From Ascarosepion bandense (Eukaryota > Mollusca > Cephalopoda > Sepiida > Sepiidae): a stretch of DNA of 64,000 nucleotides. The position numbers were made by a program, and so were the translations under genes. Below, in pieces: positions 31,585-40,529 of the stretch. Each line of letters starts with the position of its first letter. Within the stretch, counting starts at the first letter, position 1. Under the pieces are notes generated by a model. That model ran no database searches. It was given only the letters and a program-made list of their open reading frames with translations, and was not told where the DNA came from. The stretch covers positions 3,892,501 to 3,956,500 of the forward strand of contig JBBBDQ010001122.1 in NCBI GenBank assembly GCA_037127315.1, in the 5' to 3' direction.

Positions 31585-31815
31585 AAAAATGAATAGGTAG
31601 GGGAGAACCGGTTCCACGGTCTGCATGTTTCCCAGACTTCAATACTTTAGATGTTTATCTGTGTGGCCACTTAGAGCAATTGGACATTCAAAATGCAGAG
31701 ACACCTGCGAAACCGTTGACACCGTGTGGGAGTATTTGAAGGGGTCCGGAAGTCAATAATCCAACGAGGGCATACGTGTGTAAAAGTTGGTGGAAGACAT
31801 CTGGAACATTTGTTA
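31585..31815 (+). pseudogene. Tc1/mariner-superfamily transposase C-terminal fossil
   Basis: One frame reads GRGEPVPRSACFPDFNTLDV then YLCGHLEQLDIQNAETPAKP. This matches the third catalytic-acid region (SPDLNPLDFYLWGHLK) of a mariner-like DDE transposase. Frameshifts follow. It is distinct from the mariner at 60.7 kb. Confidence 0.6.
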
Positions 31816-31960
31816 TGAGTTGGCGTGTTGAGGTACAAGGATAGCTTTTCAGACATATGTTTATATGGTATCTTGTCCTTTTTTGTGTAAGGAAGCCACC
31901 CGAAAGTCTGTAACAGTATTTCATATGCAGCTTATATATAGTAATGGTTGTTACAATGGT
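31816..31960. other. Unassigned spacer
   Basis: Short A+T-rich spacer before the inverted hammerhead pair. Confidence 0.4.
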
Positions 31961-31967
31961 TTATAAA

Positions 31968-32035
31968 ATCATAGTATCACTACACAAAAATCTTTGTGTT
32001 TCGGAGCTACGTTTGCTCCTCATCTGGTGATAAGT
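31968..32035 (-). ncRNA. Candidate hammerhead ribozyme
   Basis: Stem I TATCAC/GTGATA; core CAGAUGA (consensus CUGANGA, so U4 is A); stem II GGAGC-AAACGUA-GCUCC; core GAAA; stem III ACACAAA-GAUU-UUUGUGU; cleavage triplet GUA. All three helices are perfect. Only the U4 change departs from consensus and may lower activity. Confidence 0.72.
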
Positions 32036-32044
32036 AGTTTTTCA

Positions 32045-32112
32045 ACTTATCACCAGATGAGGAGCAAACGTAGCTCCGAAACGTGAAGATTCTGGTGTAG
32101 TGATACTATGAT
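32045..32112 (+). ncRNA. Candidate hammerhead ribozyme, weakened stem III
   Basis: Same stems I and II as its partner. Stem III is reduced to AC/GU around GUGAAGAUUCUGGU because of substitutions. Cleavage triplet GUA. Probably less active than the left copy. Confidence 0.6.
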
Positions 32113-32118
32113 TTATAA

Positions 32119-32244
32119 ACAAACATTACAATATAAAGCTCTATGTTGTATCGAGCACTCCTTATAAAAGTACATGCTTGAACAGTGGGTTCAAAAATTA
32201 CGTGTTCCATAACTTTCTTACAATATATATATATATATATATAT
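32119..32244. other. Unassigned sequence ending in TA repeats
   Basis: No element recognised; (TA)n at about 32223-32244. Confidence 0.5.
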
Positions 32245-32385
32245 GGGGCTGAAAAATGACGGCAAAATACTTATATCAACATGCAGTCTAAAATGACGGA
32301 AAAATATATATTGATGTACCTACTATTAAGTATCTTACATTAAGACATAAGAAAAATTAATCCAACAGCCCCTGAGCGTGACGAG

Positions 32386-32390
<5 letters not shown>
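32245..32390 (+). repeat. Dispersed repeat family E
   Basis: Shares tgacggcaaaatacttatat, tatattgatgtacctacta and gagcgtgacgagaa with 34005-34165, where it lies beside a tRNA-hammerhead SINE. Flanked by TA repeats on both sides. Confidence 0.75.

Positions 32391-32445
<55 letters not shown>
32391..32445. repeat. (TA)n microsatellite
   Basis: About 28 TA units. Confidence 0.95.
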
Positions 32446-32447
<2 letters not shown>

Positions 32448-32745
32448 ACGGATTTATTATAATAATGAAGACATATATTTCCCAAAAAAACAAGGCACTG
32501 TTAACAACACGCGGCAAGAACGTTCATAAGTGGTAGTCAAGTTTAATAACTGGTAGTGAAAGGAGATATATATATATATTCCACCGTAATTAAATTTCGA
32601 AATTTGTAAATAAATTAATATATTTGGCTCTGTGAATAGTAAATATTATTTACATCGAGACCTCCACCTTCATCATTAATGTTAGTAAAATTAATAACAA
32701 TAGAATCGGGATTTGTGGATGTTATTTATTTGCTCATCATTTTGG
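32446..32745. other. Unassigned A+T-rich sequence
   Basis: No element recognised. A short TA run is at 32565-32580. Confidence 0.4.
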
Positions 32746-32789
32746 ATTTAATATATATATATATATATACCAATCAACATTTTCATTTT

Positions 32790-32827
<38 letters not shown>

Positions 32828-32900
32828 AATCAACAGTCTGTATTATAATTGAGAGGATATATATATATAGAGAGAGAGAGAGTGAGCGTGAGAGAGAGAG
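32746..32900. repeat. TA and GA microsatellites with small inverted repeat
   Basis: TA runs at 32751-32769 and 32792-32824 each end in taccaatcaaca. A TA then GA run follows at 32858-32900. Confidence 0.85.
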
Positions 32901-32919
32901 ACACACAGAACCAGATTCA

Positions 32920-33035
32920 CCTATCGCCCTGTTTACACTCCTCCATTGTCTTTCAAACAGGAGTAGATGTTTACCCCTTGTTTTCTGCTGAAGAGTGTGT
33001 TTCCGGTTCCTTTTTCATTCTCTTTTACTTCCATC
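32920..33035 (-). repeat. RK repeat, inverted copy
   Basis: Minus strand: tcagcagaaaacaaggggta, catctactcctgtttgaaag, gtgtaaacagggcgatagg, as in 5605-5835 and 18755-18860. Confidence 0.75.
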
Positions 33036-33082
33036 AGCCTCTTGCTCCTTAATGAAATTACCGTCTTGCTTGAGGTGAATTG

Positions 33083-33088
<6 letters not shown>

Positions 33089-33152
<64 letters not shown>
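33089..33152. repeat. (CA)n(TA)n microsatellite
   Basis: CA run of 32 bp followed by a TA run of about 32 bp. Confidence 0.95.
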
Positions 33153-33154
<2 letters not shown>

Positions 33155-33460
33155 GTGCTGTAGTGTAGGTGTGTATTTCAAGAATATGTTTTCGCATAAG
33201 AGGACGTGAGGAAACTGATGGCTTATCTGAAGGGAAGGATAACTTTGTTTTACTCTATTTTTTCCTGGATTTAATGAGTTCTGATTGTTCAGAAAGGACA
33301 GTGTCTGTTTACAACTGAGTCACAGAGATGCCACGGGCTTTTGTGGCATTCAAGATAAACTCTCATGACAAGACAGGGAGTAAAATGAAACATGACTTAA
33401 TAAATGGAGGCAGCTATTATGACGTCTTATTAAGACTCGTTCCTTCCATCCCTCCCTCCC

Positions 33461-33464
<4 letters not shown>
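33153..33464. other. Unassigned sequence
   Basis: No element recognised. Confidence 0.4.

Positions 33465-33539
<75 letters not shown>
33465..33539. repeat. (CA)n(TA)n microsatellite
   Basis: CA run of about 50 bp, then TA run; it cuts the 5' end of the following 5S-like segment. Confidence 0.95.
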
Positions 33540-33640
33540 CGTGTTGAATACACCGGTTCTCGTCCGATCGCCAAAGTTAAGCAACATCGAACCTGGTCAG
33601 TAATTAGATGGGTGACCGTTTAGGAATACCAGATACCAAG
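33540..33640 (+). pseudogene. 5S rRNA-like fragment without tRNA partner
   Basis: gtgttgaatacaccggttct, cgtccgatcgccaaagttaa, gcaacatcgaacctggtcag, gggtgaccgtttaggaatac. It is joined directly to a TA repeat at the 5' side and not followed by the S1 head. Either an old solo 5S retrocopy or a truncated composite. Confidence 0.85.
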
Positions 33641-34004
33641 AATGTTCCACCTGTTCTCCATGACAACCCTGCCCCATAAAAAAACAGTTTGTTACGGAAA
33701 CATTAACAAAAAGTTACTGGCCTACACACCACTGCGTGAGATGATGATATATATTGAAGGTGCCCTGAAAAATGTACTCACATTTTTAACTTCGTGTTCA
33801 AATTCAATATTTATAAATATGCGTTTCATGTCATTTAATTTAAAGCATTAATCTTTTCTATAAGTCAATAAATATGATCATTCCTTCAATTTAAATATTA
33901 ATGTTGTTTTTAAGTCAATAAACTCTGCATTTATCATTTATTGTCATTCAAAGAGTGAGAGCATCATTTTATGGGAAATCATGTATGTTTGTTTATATAT
34001 ATAT
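33641..34004. other. Unassigned A+T-rich sequence
   Basis: No element recognised. Confidence 0.4.
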
Positions 34005-34165
34005 ACAAGTGGAAACGTGCTGTCAAAAATGGCGGCAAAATACTTATGTCGATACGCCATATAAATATCGGTAACATGTATATTGATGGACCTATAATTG
34101 AGTATCTTACTTTGAGACATAAAGGAAATAACAATCCACACCTCTGAACGCGACAAAAGGGATAT
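34005..34165 (+). repeat. Dispersed repeat family E (second copy)
   Basis: Shares tggcggcaaaatacttatgt, tgtatattgatggacctata and agtatcttact with 32245-32390. It directly abuts the hammerhead end of the SINE at 34170-34320. Confidence 0.75.
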
Positions 34166-34169
34166 ATAG

Positions 34170-34320
34170 TCAATCGTAGACAGTCCTGTTTTGCAGCTCA
34201 TCAGTACGATGAGATATCCGATTGTATCCAGCTAGGATTGAAATCCGAACGATTTGACATCAGCCGGAGAATCCACCACTGCGCTATTGGTGTACAGTCG
34301 AGGAAGACAGATTTTAGCGT
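34170..34320 (-). mobile_element. tRNA-hammerhead SINE (family S3), diverged
   Basis: On the minus strand: acgctaaaatctgtcttcct, tRNA-like head (A-box-like tagcgcagtggtgg, B-box-like ggatttcaatccta), linker caatcggatatctcatcgta, then ctgatgagctgcaaaacagg and actgtctacgattg. Stem I ATCGUA/UACGAU is perfect, but stem II and GAAA are shortened to gctgcAAAAC. The ribozyme fold is therefore probably dead. Confidence 0.75.
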
Positions 34321-34436
34321 AATATATACACAATGTATACAAACGCGAGTAGTCAAGAGTATTCTATCCATTGCTGGTGAACGATGCGTAAATAGCGTTT
34401 ATAGTTACTGCTTTAAACAAACACTTTAACAAACAC
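34321..34436. other. Unassigned sequence
   Basis: Short spacer before the Penelope-like fragment. Confidence 0.4.
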
Positions 34437-35130
34437 TTGTTAACAATGGATTTCCTAACTCCGTCATTGGTGAACAAATTAAAATTTATCTCAATAAACT
34501 TAATAATACCTCTAACAATATTGATACTATTAATAATAAAAGTGAACGTCAAAATAAACATAACACTATTAACTTGTACTAACCAAATGCCTAATAATTA
34601 CAAACATGACGAAGCAACACTAAAAACAAAAAAACATAATACGTAGAAATGTTAAACCAATAAATAATAAATAATAATAACCAAATTAAGCTCATCCTAT
34701 ATCATACAAACTTTGAAACAATTGACCTCATAGTCTCTAATAACCCTACAACCACACAACTAAATCCTCAACAGAAAACCAATGTAGTGTATCAATTTAC
34801 ATGCCCGTTCAGAGATTGTATATCGGGTACTAATAGTAAACCCACTACATACATTGGTTTTACAGCAACAACGCTTTCCCGTAGACTTATCTGTCACCTT
34901 TCTGACCAGAGTTCAATTAAACAACATTTCTTAGAAAAACATAGCCATGTAGGTAATATTAGACATATTTTAGTCGATAACACAATAATACTCACTCATA
35001 CACACAGCAAAATGAATCTTTAGTTATTGGAGGCCATCTACATTAAATCAAAACAAACCACACTTAATAAAATCACATTTCAATCTGGTTATAACACATT
35101 ACATTGCATTTAGACATATGGATCTGTTAA
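34437..35130 (+). pseudogene. Penelope-like element, GIY-YIG endonuclease end
   Basis: The frame from about 34781 reads NVVYQFTCPFRDCISGTNSK, TYIGFTATTLSRRLICHLSD, SIKQHFLEKHSHVGNIRHIL and VDNTIILTHTHSKMNL. After one stop it continues LEAIYIKSKQTTLNKITFQS. The VYQF...YIG pair, the CPFRDC cysteines, the RR of RRLICH and the LEAIYIK region are those of the C-terminal GIY-YIG nuclease of Penelope-like retroelements. The reverse transcriptase is absent. Upstream (34437-34780) there are only broken frames. Confidence 0.85.
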
Positions 35131-35345
35131 TATTTCGATCTCTCACGCGGTGTGACGTCATAAAACCGAATTACAAATTTACGAACTGCGTCTGCTGTTC
35201 GGTGACTGTTATCGTTGCTTAGCATTGTTTTATGCCAACACAAGATAAAATCATCTTAGATGGTGGATGTCTTTATGTTTACGTCTCTGAAGTTGGCTCA
35301 TGTGATCCGAAAGCTTAGAAACAGTATAATACAAAAATATCCAAA
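35131..35345 (+). mobile_element. Penelope-like terminal repeat (family P-B)
   Basis: ctctcacgcggtgtgacgtc, gaactgcgtctgctgttcgg, ttgcttagcattg and aagcttagaaac match, inverted, the solo copy at 59640-59870. It directly follows the endonuclease end, as expected for a Penelope pLTR. Confidence 0.75.
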
Positions 35346-35588
35346 TGTTTTACAATTTTTGTCTTTATTTTCGTTTGAAATTAAAGCCAAAATGCGATAT
35401 TTAAAACGGCTCATGATTAAACAAATAGACATTCATTGTCTGTTATATTTAACAATATATGTTTAGAAAATCATCCGCTGCCTCGATACACTAGATATAT
35501 ATTGAGCTCTCTATACCGATCTATCACTCAATATTTTATATTAGATATATTTTTTAGATTATTCTCTCCGTTCACAGACTGTGCATTA
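35346..35588. other. Unassigned sequence
   Basis: No element recognised. Confidence 0.4.
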
Positions 35589-35650
<62 letters not shown>

Positions 35651-35661
35651 CACTCTGTTCT

Positions 35662-35708
<47 letters not shown>

Positions 35709-35719
35709 CACTCTGTTCT

Positions 35720-35771
<52 letters not shown>

Positions 35772-35787
35772 CCTCACTCTGTTCTGT

Positions 35788-35842
<55 letters not shown>

Positions 35843-35853
35843 CACTCTGTTCT

Positions 35854-35904
<51 letters not shown>

Positions 35905-35915
35905 CACTCTGTCCT

Positions 35916-35950
<35 letters not shown>

Positions 35951-36021
35951 CACTCTGTTCTTCTATCTATCTATCTATCTATCTATCTCTATCTATCTAT
36001 CTATCTATCTCACTCTGTTCT

Positions 36022-36068
<47 letters not shown>

Positions 36069-36083
36069 CACTCTGTTCTTCCT

Positions 36084-36130
<47 letters not shown>

Positions 36131-36138
36131 CACTCTGT

Positions 36139-36197
<59 letters not shown>

Positions 36198-36238
36198 CAC
36201 TCTGTTCTTCTATCTATCTATCTATCTCACTCTGTTCT

Positions 36239-36296
<58 letters not shown>
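35589..36296. repeat. (CTAT)n higher-order array with CACTCTGTTCT spacers
   Basis: Blocks of 24-60 bp of CTAT are separated at least ten times by CTCACTCTGTTCT(TC), giving a higher-order period of roughly 55-70 bp. Open frames across it (up to 317 codons, LSIYLSIY) are artefacts of a 4-bp repeat without stops. Confidence 0.97.
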
Positions 36297-36433
36297 CGCT
36301 CCCACACACTGATTGAGCACTCTGGAAGAATGGTAAACTCTGAAAAAAGTAGCTACTCTATCATCTACGCATTGTTCATTAAGCAATGAATTAGAACACT
36401 CTCAGCTATTGGGCGTGTATAATGATAATATAC

Positions 36434-36600
36434 ACGCTAAAAAGTCTGCCTCCTTCTACTGAGCGCCAGTAGTTCAGAGGTAGAATCGCCGACTGACGAC
36501 AATTCGGTCGGGTTTCAATCCTGGGTTAAAAAGCAATCGGAGTCTAATCGTACTGATGAGCTGTGATACAGCGAAACAGATCTGTCTGCGGATGACTATT
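36434..36600 (+). mobile_element. tRNA-hammerhead SINE (family S3), best copy
   Basis: Starts acgctaaaaagtctgcctcc. A tRNA-like head spans 36463-36530 with A box tagttcagaggtaga and B box ggtttcaatcc. Linker aaaaagcaatcggagtctaa. A hammerhead follows at 36547-36592. The layout (pol III promoter, then ribozyme) is like the schistosome Sm-alpha SINE-like family. The same order is seen at 63321-63484 and 34170-34320. Confidence 0.85.
36547..36592 (+). ncRNA. Candidate hammerhead ribozyme, consensus core
   Basis: CUGAUGA at 36553-36559; stem II GCUGU-GAU-ACAGC (36560-36572); GAAA (36573-36576); short stem III ACA-GAUC-UGU; cleavage triplet GUC (36584-36586). Stem I pairs UCGUA with UGCGG (two G-U wobbles). 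All conserved core bases are present. Short stem III suggests it may act best as a dimer, as known for retrozyme-type hammerheads. Confidence 0.8.
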
Positions 36601-36757
36601 TACGCTCTTACACCCTGATTGAGTATAGAAATATAAATTGGTATAGAAGAAAAAAGTGCGAGTGAACGTTTTTTTTAAAGTGTAGATTTATTTTTGTTAT
36701 TATTATTGTTAATTTTACTTGCTTTTTATATGGTATATTAAGTGTTCATAATGGTAT

Positions 36758-36813
36758 CTGTGTCACCACACGTGTTTCAAGTCTAAATTTGACCTTCTTC
36801 AGGCGACTTCACA
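36758..36813 (-). ncRNA. Hammerhead-like motif in left Penelope arm
   Basis: Minus strand: CCTGAAGA (fits CUGANGA), an imperfect stem II AAGGUC/AGACUU, GAAAC, ACGUGU, triplet GUG, then GUGACACA. A 'GUG' triplet is not a good cleavage site, so it is probably inactive. Confidence 0.45.
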
Positions 36814-37159
36814 TATCGAGACCCGTTTGTTTTTCTGAGTGCCAAAGTATCGTGTATAAATAGATAAGTGGTGAGCAGGTCAGAAATTTCATATGCGTGC
36901 GTGTTTGTTGTTTGTTTTTTGTTTTTTCACGCACACATGTTAAATCTTTTCCCTCACATTTCGATAGCTTTAAAAAAAATTTACACTGACTTGCAAAATT
37001 TGATTTCTTCTTTAAAGTTAAAAATTGTTTTCAGTGATTTTGTTTCAATTTTACTCTACGGATCATCTAGTTTTTTTTTTATTGTGTTAGAATACTATTT
37101 GAATTTCGTGCTTTTTTTTTATCGCGCTTGAATTTATTGTGTCTGTCTGTGTGTGTGTG

Positions 37160-37565
37160 TATTAGGATTTTCCTGTTGTTTTGTTGAAGGCTTGTATTTT
37201 TTAATAAATATTTCTTCCCGTATCCTGAGCGTGTCATAATCTGCATTTTGATAGATGGGCATTACTCTGAATTTACTTCTACTACATTCGTGTGAATCAT
37301 GAGAAACGTAAAAGTTCCTGTTATTGGCTCATTTAATATTACGTCTGTACAGAACTACTCTTTTATTCAGGCTATGTGTCTTTCCCACGTATATTTTTGC
37401 GCATTTATCGCATTTTAGGGCATAAATTACGTTTTTAGAATTGCAGCTCAGATTTGTTTTTATTTCGAAAGTAGATGTGTTTTCCAATTTGAACTGTTTT
37501 CTAACTACTATTATGTTGCACACCTCACATCTTTTTTGTTGCATTTTGTGACCCCCTGTGTTGTG
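37160..37565 (-). pseudogene. GIY-YIG endonuclease of Penelope-like element
   Basis: The frame at 37329-37544 reads KRCEVCNIIVVRKQF, then NVIYALKCDKCAKIYVGKTH and LNKRVVLYRRNIK. After a frameshift at about 37330 the sequence goes on as NFYVSHDSHECSRSKFRVMP, IYQNADYDTLRIREEIFIKK. Present: CxxC pair, VIYALKC-CAKIYVGKT core (GIY-YIG equivalent), Arg of NKRV, and Glu in IREEIF. The frameshift makes it non-functional. Confidence 0.82.
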
Positions 37566-38054
37566 TGTTGCTGAAATTTTGATGAGGTTAGTATATATTT
37601 TTTAAATTTTGGGGTTGGTGTTTGCTTTGAATTGTTTTAGTTGCCTTTAAGATTTCCTTTATGTTACCATTTTTGTTGAGTAATTCTATGTCTTTTGATC
37701 TTTGTAAATAATTCTGGGTTGCTTTTGTAGTGTAGAAAAAAACATTAAATTCAAATAGTATTCTAAAAACAACAAAAAGAACTAGATGACCTGTAGAGTA
37801 GAATTGAATCAAAACTGCCGAAAACAATTTTGAAGTATAAAAACGAAATCAAATTTCGCAAGCCAGTGTAAAAGTTTTTCATAGACAAGATTTAACGTAC
37901 GTGTGTGAAAAAAAAAACCAAAAAAAAACAAAAAAAAACAAACAAACAAAAAACAAGAACAACAAATACGCACGAATATGAACTTTCTGACTTGCTCACT
38001 ACTTATCTATTTATACATGATACTTTGGCCATCAGAAAAACAAACGGGTCTCAT

Positions 38055-38110
38055 TATGTGAAGTCGCCTGAAGAGAGTCAACTTTAGGCTCGAAGCACGT
38101 GTAGTGACAC
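38055..38110 (+). ncRNA. Hammerhead-like motif in right Penelope arm
   Basis: CUGAAGA (38068-38074) fits CUGANGA; stem II GAGUC-AACUUUA-GGCUC (one wobble); GAAG where GAAA is expected; triplet GUA; stem I GUCGC/GUGAC. The G in GAAG hits a core base, so activity is doubtful. Confidence 0.5.
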
Positions 38111-38225
38111 AAATGGCATAATCGACACTCAATATATCTTACAAAAAGCAAGTAATATTAATAATAATAACAACAATAAATCTACACTTTGAACAAAACG
38201 TTCACGGCTTCTCGCACTTTTTTTT

Positions 38226-38622
38226 CATATGTATATATATATAAAATAATTATTTAAGAAAACTGGAATTTAAAAAAAATGAAGAAGTTTTCATGGATTG
38301 CAAACATTTTCATCCGGGTTTGTATGATCCTAAAACATATTTTCTGATATGTTTACATTCGGACATTACTTCGGACCTTAATTTAGTTAGTAAGCTTTCT
38401 CGTTCTGTAACTAATATAATGGCTAACATCTCTTCTTAGCAAAATCCGTTGACATTACTACCGTTGTAAGGTCTGGCCTTTTTTATATGCTCCATGTTAT
38501 ATCAGGTCCTTTGCCGATTTTTCTTTTAATTTCCACACGGGAGTAGCTATGTTGGTACAGTTTTTAAGACCTTAAGCTAATAGACTGACTTCCAAATGAA
38601 TATGTGGGTATATATATAAATA
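38226..38622. other. Unassigned A+T-rich sequence
   Basis: No element recognised. Confidence 0.4.
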
Positions 38623-38624
38623 TG

Positions 38625-38666
<42 letters not shown>

Positions 38667-38703
38667 TACATACATACATACATACATACATACATACATA
38701 CAC
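38623..38703. repeat. (GATA)n(TACA)n microsatellite
   Basis: About ten GATA units followed by about nine TACA units. Confidence 0.95.
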
Positions 38704-39475
38704 TATGATCATATCGGCCCAAGCAAGGCATTTTACTGCCTTTTTTTTTTTCAGGGGGTTACATAGGAAGAAAGTTATGAGAAAGAGTGACAGGTTATAT
38801 GGGGTGTCAAGAAGTGAGTAAGAGAAGGATGAATATGGCCATAAAGTAAAGGATCAGTTTATATATTGATTGTAATGTAGAATTGATCCCCCACTTCATA
38901 TCCACATTATAACAGATTTTTTTTTATAATCATATCGCCCCAAGCAAGGCATTTTACTACTACCATTTTGCAGGAGGTTACATAGGAGAAAGTTATGAGA
39001 AAGAGTGACAGGTTATAGGGGGTGTCAAGAAGTGGGTAAGAGAAGGATGAGAATACTGATGAGAGTGGAGTGGATGGAGAAAGGAGCATGAAAGAGAGGA
39101 TACAGGTTAGTGAGATAGGAGATGACTATTGACTTTAATTTTAAATTCTTGGAGATTGTAGCTGTCGGGGAAGCAAGTAAACGGAAGGGAGTTCCACATG
39201 CGGGAAAGTTATGAGAAAGAGTGACAAGTTATAGGGGGTGTCAGGAAGTGGGTAAGAGAAGGATAAGAATACTGATGAGAGTGGAGTGGATGGAGAAAGG
39301 AGCATTAAAGAGAGGATACAGGTTAGTGAGATAGGAGATTACTATTGACTTTATTTTTAAATTATTGGAGATTGTAGCTGTCGGGGAAGCAAGTAAATGG
39401 AAGGGAATTCCACAGGCGGGAAGTGCGAGATGAAGCTGAAGAGCAGAATTTGCGTTTACAATTTACTGGTTTCAC
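38704..39475 (-). pseudogene. L1-type LINE 3' end, interrupted and partly duplicated
   Basis: L1 3' ends (gccttgcttgggcc-type) start at 38712 and again at 38935, separated by an M1 foldback. A 200-bp stretch (gagaaagagtgacaggttat ... attggagattgtagctgtc) is tandemly repeated at 38985-39190 and 39205-39390. The last part carries the FPRSFRLWNSLPFTCFPDSYN-type coding DNA in broken frames. Confidence 0.75.
38835..38905. mobile_element. M1 foldback element
   Basis: taaaggatcagtttatatat and attgatcccccacttcatat form the inverted ends. The interior is the same as in the copies at 4.6 and 56.9 kb. Confidence 0.75.
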
Positions 39476-39476
39476 A

Positions 39477-39477
<1 letters not shown>

Positions 39478-39523
<46 letters not shown>

Positions 39524-39524
39524 C
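39478..39524. repeat. (TA)n microsatellite
   Basis: Pure TA run. Confidence 0.95.
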
Positions 39525-39894
39525 AATTAAATTAACCACATTTCACTGCCTGATGATGGTATATTAAACACTGAAACTTTACAGCTATGATGTTGCAGTA
39601 TGCTATTATTATGATGACAATAACTATATATATATTGGGTAAAAATATCGTTGCGAGATTAACAGCCCATCATGTAAGTAAAAGTGCAATATTAGACTCT
39701 ATTTATAAATTGTGACGACTTCACCAAATGTTGTAATACGATAGCAACGTCAGGTAAGTAAATTGCATATTATAATATAGATAACGGTCTGAGATACATC
39801 ACGTATATATTTAGTCAGGTTCATGTACGAAGTAGGACGAAGTTATAAAAAAGGCAAGTGTAATTTTTATTAGGGACGACGTTTTTTCTCAAAG
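39525..39894. other. Unassigned; possible terminal-repeat remnant at its start
   Basis: cctgatgatggtatattaaa and cactgaaac at 39549-39579 resemble a decayed Penelope terminal motif, but no stem II can be formed. The rest is not recognised. Confidence 0.3.
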
Positions 39895-40240
39895 TTGAGC
39901 TTTTCTACATTTCTGAGATGGGGTATTTACATTATTTACATTGTTCAGACTGTTGTTCTCGTCTTTATTTTTCCTATTCACGATATTTCGGCTGTTGTAC
40001 GCTCCGAACTTCTCCAGAAGACTTAAATTTTTACCCGAACACTTTATTTTGAACACTGGTGTAGATCGTTCTCGTTCCATGACTCATGCTACTTCCGGAT
40101 GTTTAGTTATCCCCATTTAACTGAACTCTCTATGTTTTCGTTCGCCACTACTATCGCCAGGTACTGAGCTCACAACTCATTGAGTCAAGTCACTGGATCC
40201 TGACAATGCATTTATCTAATGAGCCATGGGTCATCAAAGA
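39895..40240 (-). mobile_element. S2 composite SINE, full length
   Basis: On the minus strand: tRNA-like head (ccatggctcattagataaat, gtgagctcagtacctggcg), body (gagataactaaacatccgg; atggaacgagaacgatct), tail (ctggagaagttcggagcgta, acaacagccgaaatatcgtg) and end (gagaacaacagtctgaacaa, tgtaaataatgtaaatac). The tail keeps the order CUGRAGA, hairpin, GAAA of Penelope hammerheads, but has no proper stem III. Confidence 0.78.
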
Positions 40241-40370
40241 TCAAAATAAAGGGTTTGGTTGAAAATTCAAATCAGTTGAAGAAGGCCGGAGAGTACAACG
40301 GCCGAAACGTCATGAATATGACAATAAAGATTAAGACAACGACCCGAACAATGTAAATAAAGTTGTGTTT
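40241..40370 (+). mobile_element. S2 tail, opposite orientation
   Basis: gggtttggttgaaaattcaa, gttgaagaaggccggagag, caacggccgaaacgtcatga, acgacccgaacaatgtaaat. Headless copy next to the minus-strand copy. Confidence 0.75.
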
Positions 40371-40529
40371 CTATTCATACTTAAAATTACATTAATAAAG
40401 TTACATTAAATTAAATTAAATGCACACTTCAGTGGCTTTTTCACCGCTATGCCGTAGCTTCCCTGTGCCTTTTCTACAAGTATCTTCATGGTAATTGTTC
40501 TTGTTGGCTTTCCTCTTTGTTTTATAAAA
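40371..40529. other. Unassigned sequence
   Basis: Possible L1 trace (ttccctgtgccttttctaca, agtatcttcatgg) at 40460-40495. Confidence 0.35.

Larger units (their letters stand above)
31962..32118. mobile_element. Inverted pair of hammerhead-like motifs (Penelope-type termini)
   Basis: Arms 31962-32035 and 32045-32118 are inverted copies with a 9-nt spacer. Each reads, outward from the centre, CTTATCAC, CAGATGA, a GGAGC/GCTCC hairpin, GAAAC, a short helix, GTA, then GTGATAC. Self-cleaving hammerheads in the terminal repeats of Penelope-like elements are established for eukaryotes. No Penelope protein lies next to this pair. Confidence 0.8.
36649..38225 (-). mobile_element. Penelope-like element with inverted terminal repeats (family P-C)
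   Basis: Left arm 36649-37118 and right arm 37736-38225 are inverted copies: on plus, gtgcgagtgaacg left against cgttcacggcttctcgcac right; ttcaggcgacttcacat against atgtgaagtcgcctgaa. They enclose a minus-strand GIY-YIG segment. Penelope elements often carry terminal repeats in direct or inverted orientation. The reverse transcriptase is missing, so this is an internal deletion derivative or a rearranged 5'-truncated copy. Confidence 0.82.

Noticed and set aside
35436..36389. 317-codon open frame rich in LSIY
   Set aside because: It is translation of a CTAT microsatellite, which contains no stop in these frames; no sign of a real protein.
39054..39070. Hammerhead core from actgatgagagtgg
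   Set aside because: It is ordinary LINE 3' UTR sequence; no GAAA or cleavage triplet follows.
39549..39580. Hammerhead in cctgatgatggtatattaaacactgaaac
   Set aside because: Core words are present but stem II cannot form; noted only as a possible remnant.
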